This document shows, in pieces, positions 1 to 35,683 of a DNA stretch of 64,000 nt. The stretch comes from Serripes groenlandicus (lineage: Eukaryota > Mollusca > Bivalvia > Cardiida > Cardiidae). How positions within the stretch are numbered: the first letter of the stretch is position 1; each line of letters opens with the position of its first letter. The stretch is taken from the NCBI GenBank assembly GCA_031761405.1, contig JASEVX010000001.1:113282416-113346415 (forward strand). Direction: 5' to 3'. The position numbers were made by a program, and so were the translations under genes. Under the pieces are notes generated by a model. That model saw only the letters and a list, made by a program, of their open reading frames with translations. It did no database searches and was not told where the DNA came from.

Positions 1-480
1 GTTAGAATCATTGTTGCAAAAAGAGAAATGCTCATTATAAGCAATTTCTCATTTTTCTAAACTGTTTTCAATAGTTAGCTAAAATTGTACATATTTGCTA
101 GTGGGACATAAAAAGAAGAAAAAATAAATAAAAATAGTCAGCACACATTTTCTTTTGACACAATCATCACTGATGGTTTTATCTAATTATAATAAGGCAT
201 CCAATCACTGACAAGGGTTCCTTAAGGGACTTAAGTCCTCATACATATTGAACGCATACATCTTTTTGCAGCAGACTACATTGAAAAGTTCTAGGCGAAA
301 GTATGGAAAATCTCTGTAAATTGCTAATCAAGTACTCCCTTTGCCACAATGTTGTCAAACGTCTATATATGTTTATTATATATACATTATAACACTGCAC
401 ACATATAGTTCTATTAAGGGGATTCTGAATATCCATCGAAGGGATTTTCCAAAATAAATTGTCCAATGTTAGAGATTTTA
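1..480. repeat. Degenerate TTAA-MITE fragments at the left edge
   Basis: Bases 1-85 hold a worn hairpin (gagaaatgctc...gcaatttctc), and 240-365 hold the 'gcagcagactacattgaaaa' and 'ggaaaatctctgtaaatt' parts of the common MITE. 480-1270 is AT-rich with no supportable gene. Confidence 0.6.
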
Positions 481-1274
481 TAAATTAAAGTATTCGAGTG
501 TTTATGATTGTGATAAATATTCGACTGTCAAAGTTAATTTGAAAGTCAGCATATAATTGCCATTTACAGACAAACTTTAATAGCAAAGACATAATTAAAA
601 ATTGAGAGAATTTTAGAATAAGTATAAAATAACAAATACATGTTTTTAAACATTTAGAAAGAATAAACAAAGATAAACATTATTTGAAAGAGAACATATA
701 ATATTTTATTGTATAAGCATTGCATTTCTTAATTCCGTGGCTTCTTTAAATTATTTTGCTGTCTTGATTTGATATTGTGCTTAACATAATTCGTATAAAC
801 ATACATACATTTGGCTGATAATAATAAATAAGAAATGAAAGGCCGCTTGAGTGGCTATCAACTTTTTATTAAAATGTATTGTTACTTTTGATAATTCGAA
901 GTTGTTGGAAGTGTATCGGAAATAAATGTATGAATTGCAGTCTGTCTTCATTTTTTGCAAAGATCAATTTAGAAGTGTCCTAGAGGCTCTCAGGATGCTT
1001 GTATTTCTTGGTGTAGAAATGAGAGGATCCTCATCAGACTACTGATGCAAAGGCTGATCTGTATCTTCACTGGTCGTAAATCACCGAAGGTCGGATTTTC
1101 TGTTGCGGGGTTTATTCTGTTTAAATTAGCGTTAAACTTCAGGATCATTTAAGTGGATTAATTTGTAAGAGAATAATACTAACATCAATAAACTAAAATT
1201 GTAAACCTGCACATTTTAATTAAACGCCTAATTCTCTTCCTTCAACGGTGTTGTGTAATATATGATTGATCATT

Positions 1275-1460
1275 TCAAGATGAGATAATGATTATTAATA
1301 CACAATACACTGTTTAAGATAAGATAATGATTTATTAAAACACAATACACTGTTTAAGATAAGATAATGATTTATTAATACACACTACACTGTTTAAGAT
1401 AAGATAATGATTTATTAATACACACTACACTGTTTAAGATAAGATAATGATCCGTTAATC
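1275..1460. repeat. Tandem repeat, about 40-bp unit, four copies
   Basis: The unit contains acactgtttaagataagata followed by atgatttattaat. The last two copies are almost identical; the first is shorter and diverged. Confidence 0.85.
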
Positions 1461-1918
1461 ATTGCAAACCCCATTCTTTTCTTGGTACACGCAATTGGAA
1501 GTTTATAAAAATACAGCAGTTCTAATTTTCGTCAAAGCCTTACATAAACAACTATCAAAATGTTCTCCCTTCTACAATAAGTCGAGACTGGGATCTGATC
1601 TAGTCAAGCATAGCGGACACCGACAGATGACTGGTAAACTAGCTTATGTATATGCCAGTATTGCTCGGAGCTATTATAGTAAAAGAGTCGCTCGATACCC
1701 TGATAAGCCCCAAAGTTGACAATGTTTTTCCTGTGTTACTAGCACCATCGGTATTATTTATCCTGATGCATCATCCGGAAGTCATGCTATCCCCGCAGCC
1801 CTTGGCGCCGAGGGGGAACCACTTGCTGCCATTTTTAAATTCTTCTAAACCAATGTAAAATGGGAAGAGAATAAATAAATCTCGAAACATTCAAAACGAA
1901 GACATTTCAAGTGTTACA

Positions 1919-2075
1919 TTTTTGTACGACTATTAATTGTATTTTTGTACGATTATCGATTACATTTTTGTACGACTATCGATTACATTTTTGTACGACT
2001 ATTGATTACATTTGTGTACGACTATCGATTACTTTTTTGTACTACTATCGATTACATTTTTGTACGACTATTGCA
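1919..2075. repeat. Tandem repeat, 23-bp unit, about seven copies
   Basis: The unit is tacgactatcgattacattt plus ttg. It creates the artefactual 101-codon frame across this stretch. Confidence 0.85.
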
Positions 2076-2207
2076 TTTTTCATCAATTAATGTAACAGTA
2101 AGTGTGATAGAACAGACGATTCGAGAACATAAAATAAGCATTGATAAACCAGGGTCTATTGATATAATACTTTATTGTATGACCTATAAAAGAGAAGGAC
2201 TAATAAT

Positions 2208-2446
2208 TGAGCCGTTCCACGAGAAAACCAACAGTATGGACTATGCGTAATGTGACGACCCGTATCAGCCGGGCCGTCACATTCCGTCACAGGGAGAAAG
2301 AGGTATAGAGTAAAGATTCCTGAAACAGAAAAGCCACAGGATTCGAAAAGTGTCTGTCCGGGTAAGCCTGTGCGGCATGCTTAGGCTGATCCGGGTCGAT
2401 ACTGTACGCACAGACCACAATGTTGGTTTTCTGGTGGAACGGCTCA
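2208..2446. mobile_element. TIR element, family A copy 1
   Basis: Inverted ends tgagccgttccacgagaaaa and its complement (one mismatch), 239 bp, no coding capacity. It is followed closely by the 48-bp array. Confidence 0.75.
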
Positions 2447-2489
2447 ATTGATGATTATCCATCCGCCAATCCGACACATAAACACTTTT

Positions 2490-3775
2490 TAAATTAAAAT
2501 CCCTTACCCATATACAACGAGTCTACAGCAGACACATAAACACTTAATCCCTTACACATATACAACGAGTCTACAGCAGGCACATAAACACTTAATCCCT
2601 TACCCATATACAACGAGTATACAGCAGACACATAAACACTTAATCCCTTATCCATATACAACGAGTATACAGCAGACACATAAACACTTAATCCCTTACC
2701 CATATACAACGAGTATACAGCAGACACATAAACACTTAATCCCTTACCCATATACAACGAGTATACAGCAGACACATAAACCCTTAATCCCTTACCCATA
2801 TACAACGAGTCTACAGCCGACACATAAACACTTAATCCCTTACCCATATACAACGAGTATACAGCAGACACATAAACCCTTAATCCCTTACCCATATACA
2901 ACGAGTCTGCAGCCGACTCATAAACCCTTAATCCCTTACCCATATACAACGAGTATACAGCCGACACATAAACACTTAATCCCTTACCCATATACAACGA
3001 GTCTGCAGCCGACTCATAAACCCTTAATCCCTTACCCATATACAACGAGTATACAGCCGACACATAAACACTTAATCCCTTACCCATATACAACGAGTCT
3101 ACAGCAGACACATAAACACTTAATCCCTTACCCATATACAACGAGTATACAGCCGACTCATAAACACTTAATCCCTTACCCATATACAACGAGTATACAG
3201 CAGACACATACACACTTAATCCCTTATCCATATACAACGAGTATACAGCAGACACATAAAGACTTAATCCCTTATCCATATACAACGAGTCTACAGCCGA
3301 CTAATAAACCCTTAATCCCTTACCCATATACAACGAGTCTACAGCAGACACATAAACACTTAATCCCTTACCCATATACAACGAGTATACAGCAGACACA
3401 TTAACACTTAATCCCTTACCCATATACAACGAGTATACAGCAGACACATAAACACTTAATCCCTTACCCATATACAACGAGTCTACAGCAGACACATAAA
3501 CACTTAATCCCTTACCCATATACAACGAGTATACAGCAGACACATAAACACTTAATCCCTTAACCATATACAACCAGTATACAGCAGACACATAAACACT
3601 TAATCCCTTATCCATATACAACGAGTCTACAGCAGACACATAAACACTTAATCCCTTACCCATATACAACGAGTATACAGCAGACACATAAACACTTAAT
3701 CCCTTATCCATATACAACGAGTCTACAGCAGACACATAAACACTTAATCCCTTACCCATATTCAACGAGTCTACA
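2490..3775. repeat. 48-bp minisatellite, about 27 units
   Basis: The unit is cccatatacaacgagtatac agcagacacataaacactta atccctta (split here for length). Because 48 is divisible by 3, the minus strand stays open as a 16-residue repeat. Units differ mainly at 'tat/tct', 'cag/ccg' and 'acc/atcc'. The unit matches the terminal segment of the TTAA-MITE, and the array runs directly into a MITE body at 3776. Confidence 0.9.
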
Positions 3776-4272
3776 GCAGATGACTTTGAAAACATTTAGT
3801 AGAAATATAGCTATAACCGAAAGAACAATTGTTGAATAAAGTTGAAAACATTGAAACGAAAGGAAAATATGCTCATTATGATCAATACCCCAAGTTGGAA
3901 GCATGTTTTCAAATGTCTACTGCTGCAGAGGCTGCACTATTTTCTGTGTTCCGGAAAGGAGTATTCAAGCATTCAATTGGCAATCTATCCGAGCCAATGT
4001 ATTTCAACCTTTTCCGAAATTTAACAAATCTGAAATCATCCAGGCAAATCCATGGAAAATCTCTACAAATTAAAGTAAGATTATTGAATAAAGTAGAACA
4101 TATTGTTACAAAAGAAATTGCCAAAAATTGGCAATTTGCCTTTCCCCCCACAATATTTGTCAACTCTATACAAAACTTTTATTTTAAATTATTTAGATGT
4201 TTCCATAATTATGCCTAGACGATTTCAAAGTCATGCTGTTGATTTGTTGTAGATTTTGTTGTGGGAAAGGGT
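3776..4272. mobile_element. Two decayed TTAA-MITE copies
   Basis: 3776-3932 continues from the minisatellite (atgactttgaaaacattta, hairpin, ctgctgcagagg). 4045-4272 holds a second copy with a variant hairpin (ttgccaaaaattggcaa) and ends gtgggaaagggtc just before the ZP start exon. Confidence 0.65.
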
Positions 4273-4307
4273 CTAAGTGATGACAATATTGGTGGGTTTT
4301 TTTTCAG

Positions 4308-26642
<22,335 letters not shown>

Positions 26643-26822
26643 ATTCGATATTTTCCGTTGCTACGGTAACATATTTGATCATTTATGTCTTTCTCTGAAT
26701 ACGTGTCACTCAAGATTCTCTAAAGAAACAGTTGTGCACAAATCTTTTTAAGAAAATTGCTACTTGAACTTCAAGAGAAATTGCACCCTTTAATACCGTC
26801 ATTATTAATGGTTTACACACCG

Positions 26823-26828
26823 AATAAA
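26823..26828 (+). promoter_or_regulatory. Likely polyadenylation signal of the ZP gene
   Basis: AATAAA lies 181 nt after the stop codon and is the first canonical hexamer downstream, giving a short 3' UTR that ends before the next MITE at 26952. Confidence 0.5.
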
Positions 26829-26951
26829 AAATTCAAATCAATGGCAATGAATACCTGTTAATTGTAGCAGAAGCAGCAATCAGAAATAGTTGGCTACTTC
26901 ACAGAATTAAACCAATAGTTTGTATGAGCTGCTACATCTTGACATGGTTGA

Positions 26952-27097
26952 TTAACCCATTACTTCATATGACTTTTCAAAATATTGCAATAAAAGGTGA
27001 ATTGCTGGTTTTGAGCAATTTCAGCTTTTATTGCCATGTTTTCAAAGTCATGTTCAATGGCAGGTGTCAAACGTTGTCTGTGTAAACTAATGGGTTT
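26952..27097. mobile_element. TTAA-MITE, second subfamily
   Basis: Starts ttaacccattacttcatatg with stem aaaggtgaattgct/agcaatttcagctttt. It has a different end sequence from the main family but the same hairpin plan. A further decayed main-family piece covers about 27100-27290. Confidence 0.7.
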
Positions 27098-27989
27098 CCC
27101 TCACATAAATGCCTTTTGATATCTCTGTAGCACACGACTTAAATAAACATTGTGACGAATGTCTCCTTTTCCCAAAATGTTCAAAAACTTATTTTAATGA
27201 TGAAGCTTTCCCTTGTGAAGATTTTTCATATATTTGAATAATGTTTTCAAAGTCGTCTGCTGCTGATGTGTTGTATGTGGGAAAGGGTTTACCATAAAAC
27301 CGATAGGGTACTGTTAGGAGCGTCTGCTCAGAGAGACATTTTGTAACATCAGGAAAATGTAAGACTTAATGGTAAAGTTGAACACATTGCTGGAATGGGC
27401 GAAAAAGCTTGTCCAGTGCATTTTGTCTTCCCTTTGACATTTTTTAAAAAGTCGTCTCGTGTAAGGCCTATTAAAGTCGTTTTTATCTAGTATGTGGTTA
27501 GTTTAAAGGTTTTCTTATGTGTGAGTAATGTAGCCACAACTCCATTTGACAGTGTGTATTTCTTACTTTCTGAGTTCGAACCCCAGTTCGGCCGAAATGC
27601 TTTTTAACGTTCGTCAAAACTCAATGCGATAGGCGTACTTCTCCTTCAACATTAGGGCTAACAGTCTATTCTAGGGGAAAGCAGCAAGCTGCTTAAAAAG
27701 ATATTTGCTAGAACACTTATTTGTGAGTAAGCCATTAAACAAATAGATAGCCGTTATATATACTGAAAACATTTTGAAACCGGCGTTTATCCATAATCAA
27801 CCATTTAACTTAATAGAACAGAACAGAACAAAAATGTATTTTATTATTATCTCACACCACAATTATGGTACACGAGAAAAAAGTATAAACAGTTAACATG
27901 CAACTCCATGCACGCTATATACAAAACAATATAACCTGTCGTTGTCGCTTGACTTTTTTTATATTTCAAACAGGTAACACCAACTAATA

Positions 27990-28218
27990 TTAACCCTTTC
28001 CCTCTAACGATAATTCTGCAGCAGAGGACTTTGAAACAATATTGGCAAAAATGTGAAATATCTCCACAAATGAGAGTTTAATCATTAAATAGAGTTGAAA
28101 ACCTTGTGGCAAAAGGGGAAATTGCTCACCATGAGCAATTTCTCCTTTTGCCACAATGCTTTTAAAAGTCGTCTGCTGCAAATGCGTCACAATGCGTCTG
28201 CAAATGGGAAAGGGTTAA
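27990..28218. mobile_element. TTAA-MITE, full length (best-preserved ends)
   Basis: 229 bp with TTAA on both sides and a near-perfect central stem: ggggaaattgctcaccatga followed by gcaatttctcctttt. Both 'gcagcaga' and 'tctgctgc' subterminal blocks are kept. Confidence 0.85.
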
Positions 28219-28496
28219 ATCAGCCAGTACATGAGACAAGGTACAACTTGGGATTTCTGAACAGTGTGGTTCAGCTCTTCTTGTTCACCCGATTAATCTT
28301 TTTATAATCTTCACAAATTGGCAGAATTACTTAAGAAGCTTTTGTAAGTAACGTATATTGTTCAGACCGAACAGCTTCCCATGTGTATGTTGTCACTGTT
28401 AACTTTTCGACAAATGATTCCGTTAAAATAATAGTAGTACCAATGCTTTGAACCTGAAATAAAAACATATGATTGACTGTACCCGGATGCTCACGG

Positions 28497-28696
28497 TTTA
28501 AACTCTTTTCCATATACAAACACATCTGCGACGTCGTCTTTTAAACCATACCCGCAACAATAAGGAAACTATCTTTCAAAGAAAGTATGATAATTGAATA
28601 GAGTTTAAAACATGTTGACAAATGGGGAAATTGCTCATAATGAGCAATTTCTCCATTTGTCAAAGTGTTTCTGAAGTCGTCTGCTGAAGGTCAAAA
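28497..28696. mobile_element. TTAA-MITE, damaged ends
   Basis: Keeps 'ctcttttccatatacaaac', the hairpin gaaattgctcataatgagca and 'gtcgtctgctgaagg'. The right terminus is lost. Confidence 0.65.
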
Positions 28697-29059
28697 TAAC
28701 GGGTTGTCATACCCAGCTTTTTCTCGATACCAGGAGAGACATTTGAGGAATACGTGAATTTCCTACTATATCAGTAATATACTTACATATTTCTGAAATA
28801 TTTTCAATAGATATTTCAAAGTTGATTACTCTAAAAATATCATATCAGGGGAAATGGTCAGTGTAGCATATTAAGTTTCATAGATATTATCCATATTTAT
28901 TATACTTTATTATATAGTTGTAGATATTATTCATTACTTATTAAACATTTTTATATATGTGTAGATATATGGATGTGAAATTTTAAAATCATAAACAAAA
29001 CAAAAACAATGAAGACAATATTGATATACAGAAATGTTACAGATGAGAAACGAATCCGT

Positions 29060-29547
29060 GGTTTAACTCTTTATCTGGTGCCATCACCAAAGAGTTGTCT
29101 GCATTGAGAAACTTTGAGTAACAAGTTATATCATTTTGGAAATGGCAGGTATACTTTTGATAAAGTGTTAAAAATATTCTGGGGAAGAGGAAAACTTGCT
29201 CGTTTTGAGCAATTTCTCTTGTTTTCGTCCATGTTTTCAAAAGTCGTCTGTTGCAAAATGCGTCAGAAGACCTTCGTAACCGGTGAATCGTTAGATTCAT
29301 TCCTAAGTTCGTGCCAATAAAACCCTTTTCCACATACAACAAATCGGCAGCAAACGACTTTGAAAATTACATAGGCAAAAATATGAAAAATCTCTATATA
29401 TGAATCAATACTAATTAAATAGAGTTGAAAACAATTTGTCAAAAGGAGTAATTGCTCATTATGAGCAGTTTCTCCTTTTGTCACATTGTTTTCAAAATTC
29501 GTCTGCTGCAGAAGCGTCAAAATGTGTCAACACGTGGGAAAGGGATA
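29060..29547. mobile_element. Two TTAA-MITE copies side by side
   Basis: A worn copy (about 29060-29285, stem acttgctcgttttgagcaat) is followed by a better one (29322-29547, aacccttttccacatacaac to gtgggaaagggataa). Confidence 0.7.
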
Positions 29548-31083
29548 ATTGTGTATTGACAGTGTTTCAGTAACACTCAGACAGAATATAGTTCATTTAG
29601 AAATTGATTTAAAAGCTCAAATATATACATAATTTCTTCGTTTGTACATGTAAATATTCATCATTTTCAGATTTTTTGCACACATTCAAACGACAAATTG
29701 GCGTTCATTCGGCCTTCGGCTGGTAAAGATAAATGAATTAAATCGTAAATATACGCCATTCGATATGTAGTTTAGCTGCACTTAATGCCTGCTTTAAATT
29801 ACTTTTGCTGAATCCATGTTATTACAAAAAAAACAAAGTATATATTTATTCAGATTTTTAAAAATGTTTATTGTACATGTATACTATTTTTTTTTTTTTG
29901 TACAAGTTTCCAACCATTTTCTTAGTTGAAAATACAATTTTTTGGGGGAAGTATAATTATTAAGTAAGGATTATTTGCACTACAAGCGCATACAATATAT
30001 GTCTGATACTTTAAAATGTTTTTGCTCTTCTTTCTACGTTATTTATTAAGAGTTTATTGAAATAAAGCAATTAAAAAGAAAAGACCATTACATTTAGCAG
30101 ATTTTCTATTGAAATGTTGAAAATAATTTTATTTTCAGACACATTCAAATGACATAAAATCACGAACAGAGTAAGTTTGTGGTTCTTGTGCAAGTGGTAA
30201 GGGGAAAAGAAAATAACAAATTAAAATACAAAACAGTTATTTTGAAATTATGAAAGCTATTTTTATAATCTAAACCCGATCAAAGTATGATTTTTATACA
30301 CCGTTTGTAGACATGCATTTTTTATATGAACTGCACTTTTGTAAAAAAAATAAAGATGTCATCATATCTATATCAAGACTGTGCGTATTGACAAACACAA
30401 AGACAATACTTTTCTTAACTTTCTGGGTGCTACAATGCCTTTCCTCTAAAGCTGATGGCTCTTAAACATATATGATATTAGGCTAATACAACTTTTGGTT
30501 GAGCTATTAAAACAGTATTCGTGTGTATAATTGCGTACATTTCGTAGCACTTATGATAATTTCGGTATAGCTAAGCGACCATACTTCTCTTTATCTGTCA
30601 GCCATATAACTGGGCTGCACGTGAATAACAATGAGTTATATATACAATGTGCTCTACGAATACTTATTACAGGGCATTCGCGTATGTACATAGTCTGATC
30701 TGGATCTGTACTTTACGCTAATATATCACAGAACCATCCCAGAAGCCTCCGCTATCTAAATCATAAACAAACAGATACACGTATCCGCTCAATTAATTAT
30801 CACTTTCCCACATAAAGACATAGTAGCATCGTTATGTGGGACCACGTATTGGTAAAATCAGGGTTAATCTTCAGGGCAATGATTTGCTATTTTGAGAGTC
30901 AGAAGTGACATAGATAACTATGCTACATATGAGCAGACAGTGACAGCTTTGACAAGACAGTATACGTATGCACAAGCTTGTCCCAGCCTTCACAGTCTAC
31001 TGATAGTAATATAACCATAGATGACACTTTTGAGGAGTGGATCCGCTGATCTTACATGTATGCCACCATGTTGTTGTTATTTA
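29548..31083. other. AT-rich intergenic stretch, no gene seen
   Basis: Long A/T runs, no exon-like frames with splice signals on either strand, no clear repeat family. Confidence 0.5.
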
Positions 31084-31303
31084 ATGATTTCCCTCATACA
31101 GATACAGACGCCTCTGCAGGACGACCTTTGAAAACATTGTTACAAAAGGAGAAGTTGCTCATAATGAGCAATTTGTCCTTCTGCAACAATGTTTTCACCT
31201 CTATTCAATAATTATATTTTCATTCATATAATTTATCCACAATTTTGCCTGGATGTTTAAAAAAGAATGTGCTGCAGATTAGTTGTTTATGGGTAAGGGT
31301 TAA
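31084..31303. mobile_element. TTAA-MITE, nearly full length
   Basis: Starts tttccctcatacagatacag, has hairpin gaagttgctcataatgagca and ends gggtaagggttaa. Confidence 0.75.
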
Positions 31304-31531
31304 TGCAGAGAACGGCAATTCGACTAGACCGCTGTTTGTCTGTACGTATTCAGTTTGATATAGACCTGACGATATGATATCATTCACATCATTCATCGTT
31401 ATTTCGTCCCCTCTGAACATGAGTCAAACCTGCCATGAAACAACACATACTAAATGCAGTTACTTTCTAAACCGGCGAAATCATGAGAAAACAGACCTTC
31501 AGACATTTACATTTAGTCAATTGCAAGAACA

Positions 31532-31718
31532 TTGTGCGCTTCCAAGCACTCAGATCACGGGGTCGAAGTGCACCTTCAAGCACTCAGATCATGGGATCGA
31601 AGTGCACGAGGTAAACATGTGCCTCCAAGCATTCAGTTCACGTGGATTAACTTATGACTTCAATTACTCAGATTGGACGGTTAACATGCCTTCAAGCACC
31701 CAGATCACGGGGCCAATG
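31532..31718. repeat. Short irregular tandem repeat
   Basis: The motif caagcactcagatcacgggg recurs four or five times at about 40-45-bp spacing, with decay. Confidence 0.65.
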
Positions 31719-31884
31719 TTGCAGCATAAATAAACCTGTGCAAGTATGCAACCTGTCGGATAGCAATCTCTGAAGGTCAGTTTTCGTATAATATGGCTCA
31801 ATTAGTACAAATCCAATATTATAATGCATCCCCATTAACCACACATTCACGCATCTGCTGCATTCGACGTTTGAAGACATCCGG

Positions 31885-32055
31885 TGCAGACAGTGGTGTA
31901 GTGGTAGAGCGTCTCGTACGAAAGGTCCTGGTATCGAATCCCGTGATGAGCGGGTTCCGCTTTTGGGATTTTTTCCATAAAGATGGCGCGAGTACTGGTG
32001 AAGTCACCAGGAAGCAGACATCGAGCGTGTTATGTGTAAACTGAAAGCTTGTTTC
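31885..32055 (+). mobile_element. tRNA-derived SINE
   Basis: A-box-like ggtgtagtggtagagc and B-box-like ggtatcgaatcccg at tRNA spacing, followed by a body (gatggcgcgagtactggtga, gcagacatcgagcgtgtt) that recurs at 63440-63510. Confidence 0.65.
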
Positions 32056-32094
32056 GTAACCGATGACTAATAACTAAGTTTAAACTTAACTTAG

Positions 32095-32760
32095 ACATTT
32101 TGTCACAAAAGAATGAGCAATTTACAAGATATGTTTTCAACTCAGTAATCATATTTTATTTATTGAGATTTTCCATATTTCTAAAATTCTTATATATACT
32201 GCTTTCTTTGATCAAGCTTAGTGATATAATTACCATGGTTTCTCATTTACCATTGAAACATGTCTCTGCATTCTTTATAATACGATATTTTGGGACTTAT
32301 TAATAAATGTTTAGTGATCATGTTCTAAGGGGAAATATAACGCCTGTAGTCTTCTGTTAAAATACCAATGAACTGCGAAGGGAGAAAAGGGGTAACAAGA
32401 ACCCAGTGAATATGCCGACGGGTCTGGACTTATGTACAGACTTGACAGAACCGTCACTGTGGACTTAATTTGATGGATTATCCAATTTCACCCTATGCAA
32501 CTCATACCTTTGTACATATTATCTACTTACATATTTTCTGAAGATAATGTTTTTACTCGCATGACCACTTTGAAAACATCCAAGGCAAAAATATGCAAAC
32601 TCTCTATACATTTAAAGTTTAATTATTGAATCAAGTTCAAACATTGTTTCAAAAGGAGAAAACGCTCATTATGATTAATTTCTCCTTTTTCCACATTGTT
32701 TTTCGAATAATTTGTCTGCTGTTTATGGTGTCTATATTTGGGAAACAGATACAGCATTAG
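32095..32760. mobile_element. Decayed TTAA-MITE copies
   Basis: One piece covers about 32095-32290. A better one covers about 32560-32757, with gagaaaacgctcattatgat and tctccttttt around the hairpin. Confidence 0.6.
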
Positions 32761-33076
32761 ACAAAACGTTTTATAAAATTTAGTTACATATAAGTGATTA
32801 CAAATTGTGATACGTATTAAATGTTCTCTGTGAAAGGAGAGCCCTGTGATAATTTATAAATCTGGTTAAATGTTTTCTTCAACTTCATATATTCTGTTAG
32901 AATTAAACCATATCATTCATACAAGATTTGATTTGTTTTTCATTTAACACCTTTTAATTAGGAATTTTATCCCGATTTAGTTAGACTCAAGGATATTGAT
33001 TTGACATCTATATGACCTTCAGTCAGATTAATACAAGCCACTTGTTTGTTTCTGCGTATCCCGCGTATAAATAAAC

Positions 33077-33720
33077 AAGAGAGCCAATATGGCCCTTAAT
33101 CGATCTTATGATCGATACCTTAGTTGCAAATGTTTAACTACTAGTAATTTGATTTAGAGTGGAATTGATACTGCAAGGAGTGGACATGGTCAATTGAACA
33201 GCTAATCAGTAAAGGACTATCTTTTTCAACAATCGATATGGCTTGAAAAGATTATGTAGAGTGTCACTGCAGGATATTTTCTGCTAAAATATCTATTTCT
33301 TACAACTTTTCTTGGAATCGGACAAGTGGAATCAGAAAAGAATGTCAAAGTTAGGGGATTTCCCTCTTTCTGTAGCAATAAAAGTTCTGTATAGAATTTA
33401 TTACTTTTTTTGAAAGAAGACTACAAAAAGATAACTCGTATTAAGTTTGGTTGAAATTGGTCAAGTGGATTAGATGTCATTGAAGTAAAAAAATATATGT
33501 AACCTTTTTACGGATGAAACCTGGTTGCTATGTCCTCCACCCAATCAATATGGCTAGAAAAAGTTATGTAGAGGGTCACTGAAGGAACATTGCTATACAA
33601 GAACTCGCATATGAATTGAATTGTAATACTTATCAATTTGCCCCTTTTCTGATTCCGAATGACTGCATTGTTTTTCAACCAATCAATATGGCTTGAGCTA
33701 TTATACCAATGAACGTTTCT
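33077..33720. repeat. Bivalve-type interspersed repeat
   Basis: Begins acaagagagccaatatggcc and contains repeated '(g)tcactg(c/a)agga' and 'caatcaatatggctt(g)a' blocks. Related fragments lie at 40380-40640, 42380-42640 and 43048-43440. Confidence 0.55.
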
Positions 33721-33874
33721 ATCATATGAAATAGGAGTCAAACAAGCCGATTCGGCTCTGGTGATCTAACAGATACTGAAAACGAAACATGTTTAACGAA
33801 AACCGATTTCGTTTCATTAAATAAAAGTTGGGTTTCATGCATAACGGCAAGGTTGAGTGGCTATTATTGTGTTC

Positions 33875-34145
33875 TGTTTGTATAGCTTTAACGCCGTTTT
33901 CAACACTATTTCAGTTATATCAAGGCGTTTCTTGGGTAAGTTTCATGTTCTACTATTCCATTCATCCTGATAACAACAGCAAGTCAGACGGTTTGCTAAC
34001 CCCTAAATCCTGAGCGCCATGGAGCGCTATGGAGCGTAAGCCATGTCTTCCATTTCAAAGTATTTGGTATCCCGCGACCTCCCGCACCCGAGGCTCTACC
34101 ACTACACCACCGAGGCGATTGACAGTCTAATGATCGGACTCCTAC
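33875..34145 (-). mobile_element. tRNA-derived SINE, second type
   Basis: On the minus strand the head reads cggtggtgtagtggtagagc and ggtcgcgggatacc. The body carries the 'cctgagcgcca' block, and the tail has ggcgttaaagc near 33890. Partial copies: 34930-35035 and 54470-54710. Confidence 0.6.
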
Positions 34146-35430
34146 AACCTTTGATTTTGATTGGCGTACACGTTTAGCGGAGTTAAGAAGGGATACACAT
34201 TTTGTGGAGAGGTGGAATTGAAACATATTAATAAGGTTCACATACAATAAGTCTTGACCGCCTGGCGTGATAAGTAGATGAAATGCTGTCGAAGTTTCAT
34301 CGTACAATCATCCTCCGTATGAGCCCCTTCAGGTTGTCCCAAGATAAATACAAGTGTCGTACGACAGTCCTGCTATGCTCGGATGTCGTAAGCTTGCTAT
34401 TTGATAATGAACGGATCCACGGCAGGACGTACGATACACGTATACAAGAGGCATCAGTTCTCTCTCGTAAGAAAGGATTCATTCACGACAGTCGTAGAAA
34501 GGACGTTCCATCGCTCAACAGCCGTATAAATGTCGTGGATTTTGAATAGAACACAGCCCGAGGAAATTCCTACGATTCTTAAATGACCCAGAATCGTTCG
34601 AAAAATGTGGATCTATCGTAACACAGCTGTAGAACGTCTCTGGGCATCGACGACTGACCATTGAAATGGGATTGACTTTGAGAATTACAAATGACGCTGA
34701 ATTCACTTGCTTATGTTCCAAACTCTAGGACAAAGGTCTACATCAGCATTTTCCGTCGCGAAACATCGGAATTTCGTATGACTTTCCCACGGCTTTCTTG
34801 GAAATTACCCAAATTTTCTCTCGTAGACCCATTTGTATGGGATTTAAGCTAGCAACCAGAACGATCCGAAAGGTTTGTTTTCCAAGTCACGTTTCAATTT
34901 TTTCCAACGATGTACGTCGATTGATTGTTCGGTGTTTTACGTCGCTTTCAACAATTGTTCAGTTATTTCACGGCGTTTCCTGGGTAAGTTACAAGTACTA
35001 CTGGTCCATTTATTCTGACACCAGTCAGTCATAACTGACTTAGTAAACATTTCTAAAAGGTGAATGTCACACAGATTCATAAGAAGTGTGTCTCAGTAGA
35101 GGGTTACCAAACAGTCACAACCGCGAAAGTATTTAGAGCCTTAAACGAGTATTCTATTTTTATCTCTGGCAGTCATCTCCTGCAACTGAGTGGAACAATT
35201 TGAACAGTTTTTGAAGAGGGTCACTGCAGGAACATTTGTGTGAATTAATTTTACATTTGGCCAGTGGTTTAGCAGATGTTCATTAAAGAAATGTTCATGT
35301 GTAGCTTGAGTGGCCATCTTGTGTAACAAAGTGGAACCATTTAAACAACAAGAGATGTTTGTCAAACATTTTCTCATTGAGGCATTGTTGAGTTATCACT
35401 CGGACAAGCTTAAAAAAGGTTTTGTGTTCA

Positions 35431-35445
35431 AGGTCACTGTGACCT
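35431..35445. promoter_or_regulatory. Repeat-borne perfect nuclear-receptor palindrome
   Basis: AGGTCACTGTGACCT is an exact inverted repeat of AGGTCA with a 3-bp spacer (estrogen-response-element consensus). Identical copies lie at 35576-35590 and 37929-37943. No evidence of function beyond sequence. Confidence 0.4.
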
Positions 35446-35683
35446 TGACCCAATAACCTCAAAATAAATAGGGTTCATCTACTGGTCAGGCCCAACCTCC
35501 AAGTTAAGTTTGAGGACCATAGGTCCAGGCATTGAGTTATCACTCGGACAAGCTTAACAAAGGTTTTTGTGTTCAAGGTCACTGTGACCTTGACCTTTGA
35601 CTTAATGACCTCGAAATAAATAGGGTTCATCTACTGGTCAGGCCCAACCTCCAAGTCAAGTTTGAGGACCCTAGCTTAAACAA

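Noticed and set aside
2490..3775. CRISPR-like array (regular 48-bp repeats)
   Set aside because: Units are contiguous without unique spacers and the genome is clearly eukaryotic.
2494..3795. Minus-strand frames of 263 and 164 codons with a 16-residue repeat
   Set aside because: Explained by the 48-bp minisatellite (48 is divisible by 3). No signal peptide, start context or flanking exon supports a protein.
31374..31733. 119-codon plus-strand frame
   Set aside because: Runs through the irregular tandem repeat near 31.5-31.7 kb; no splice or codon evidence.
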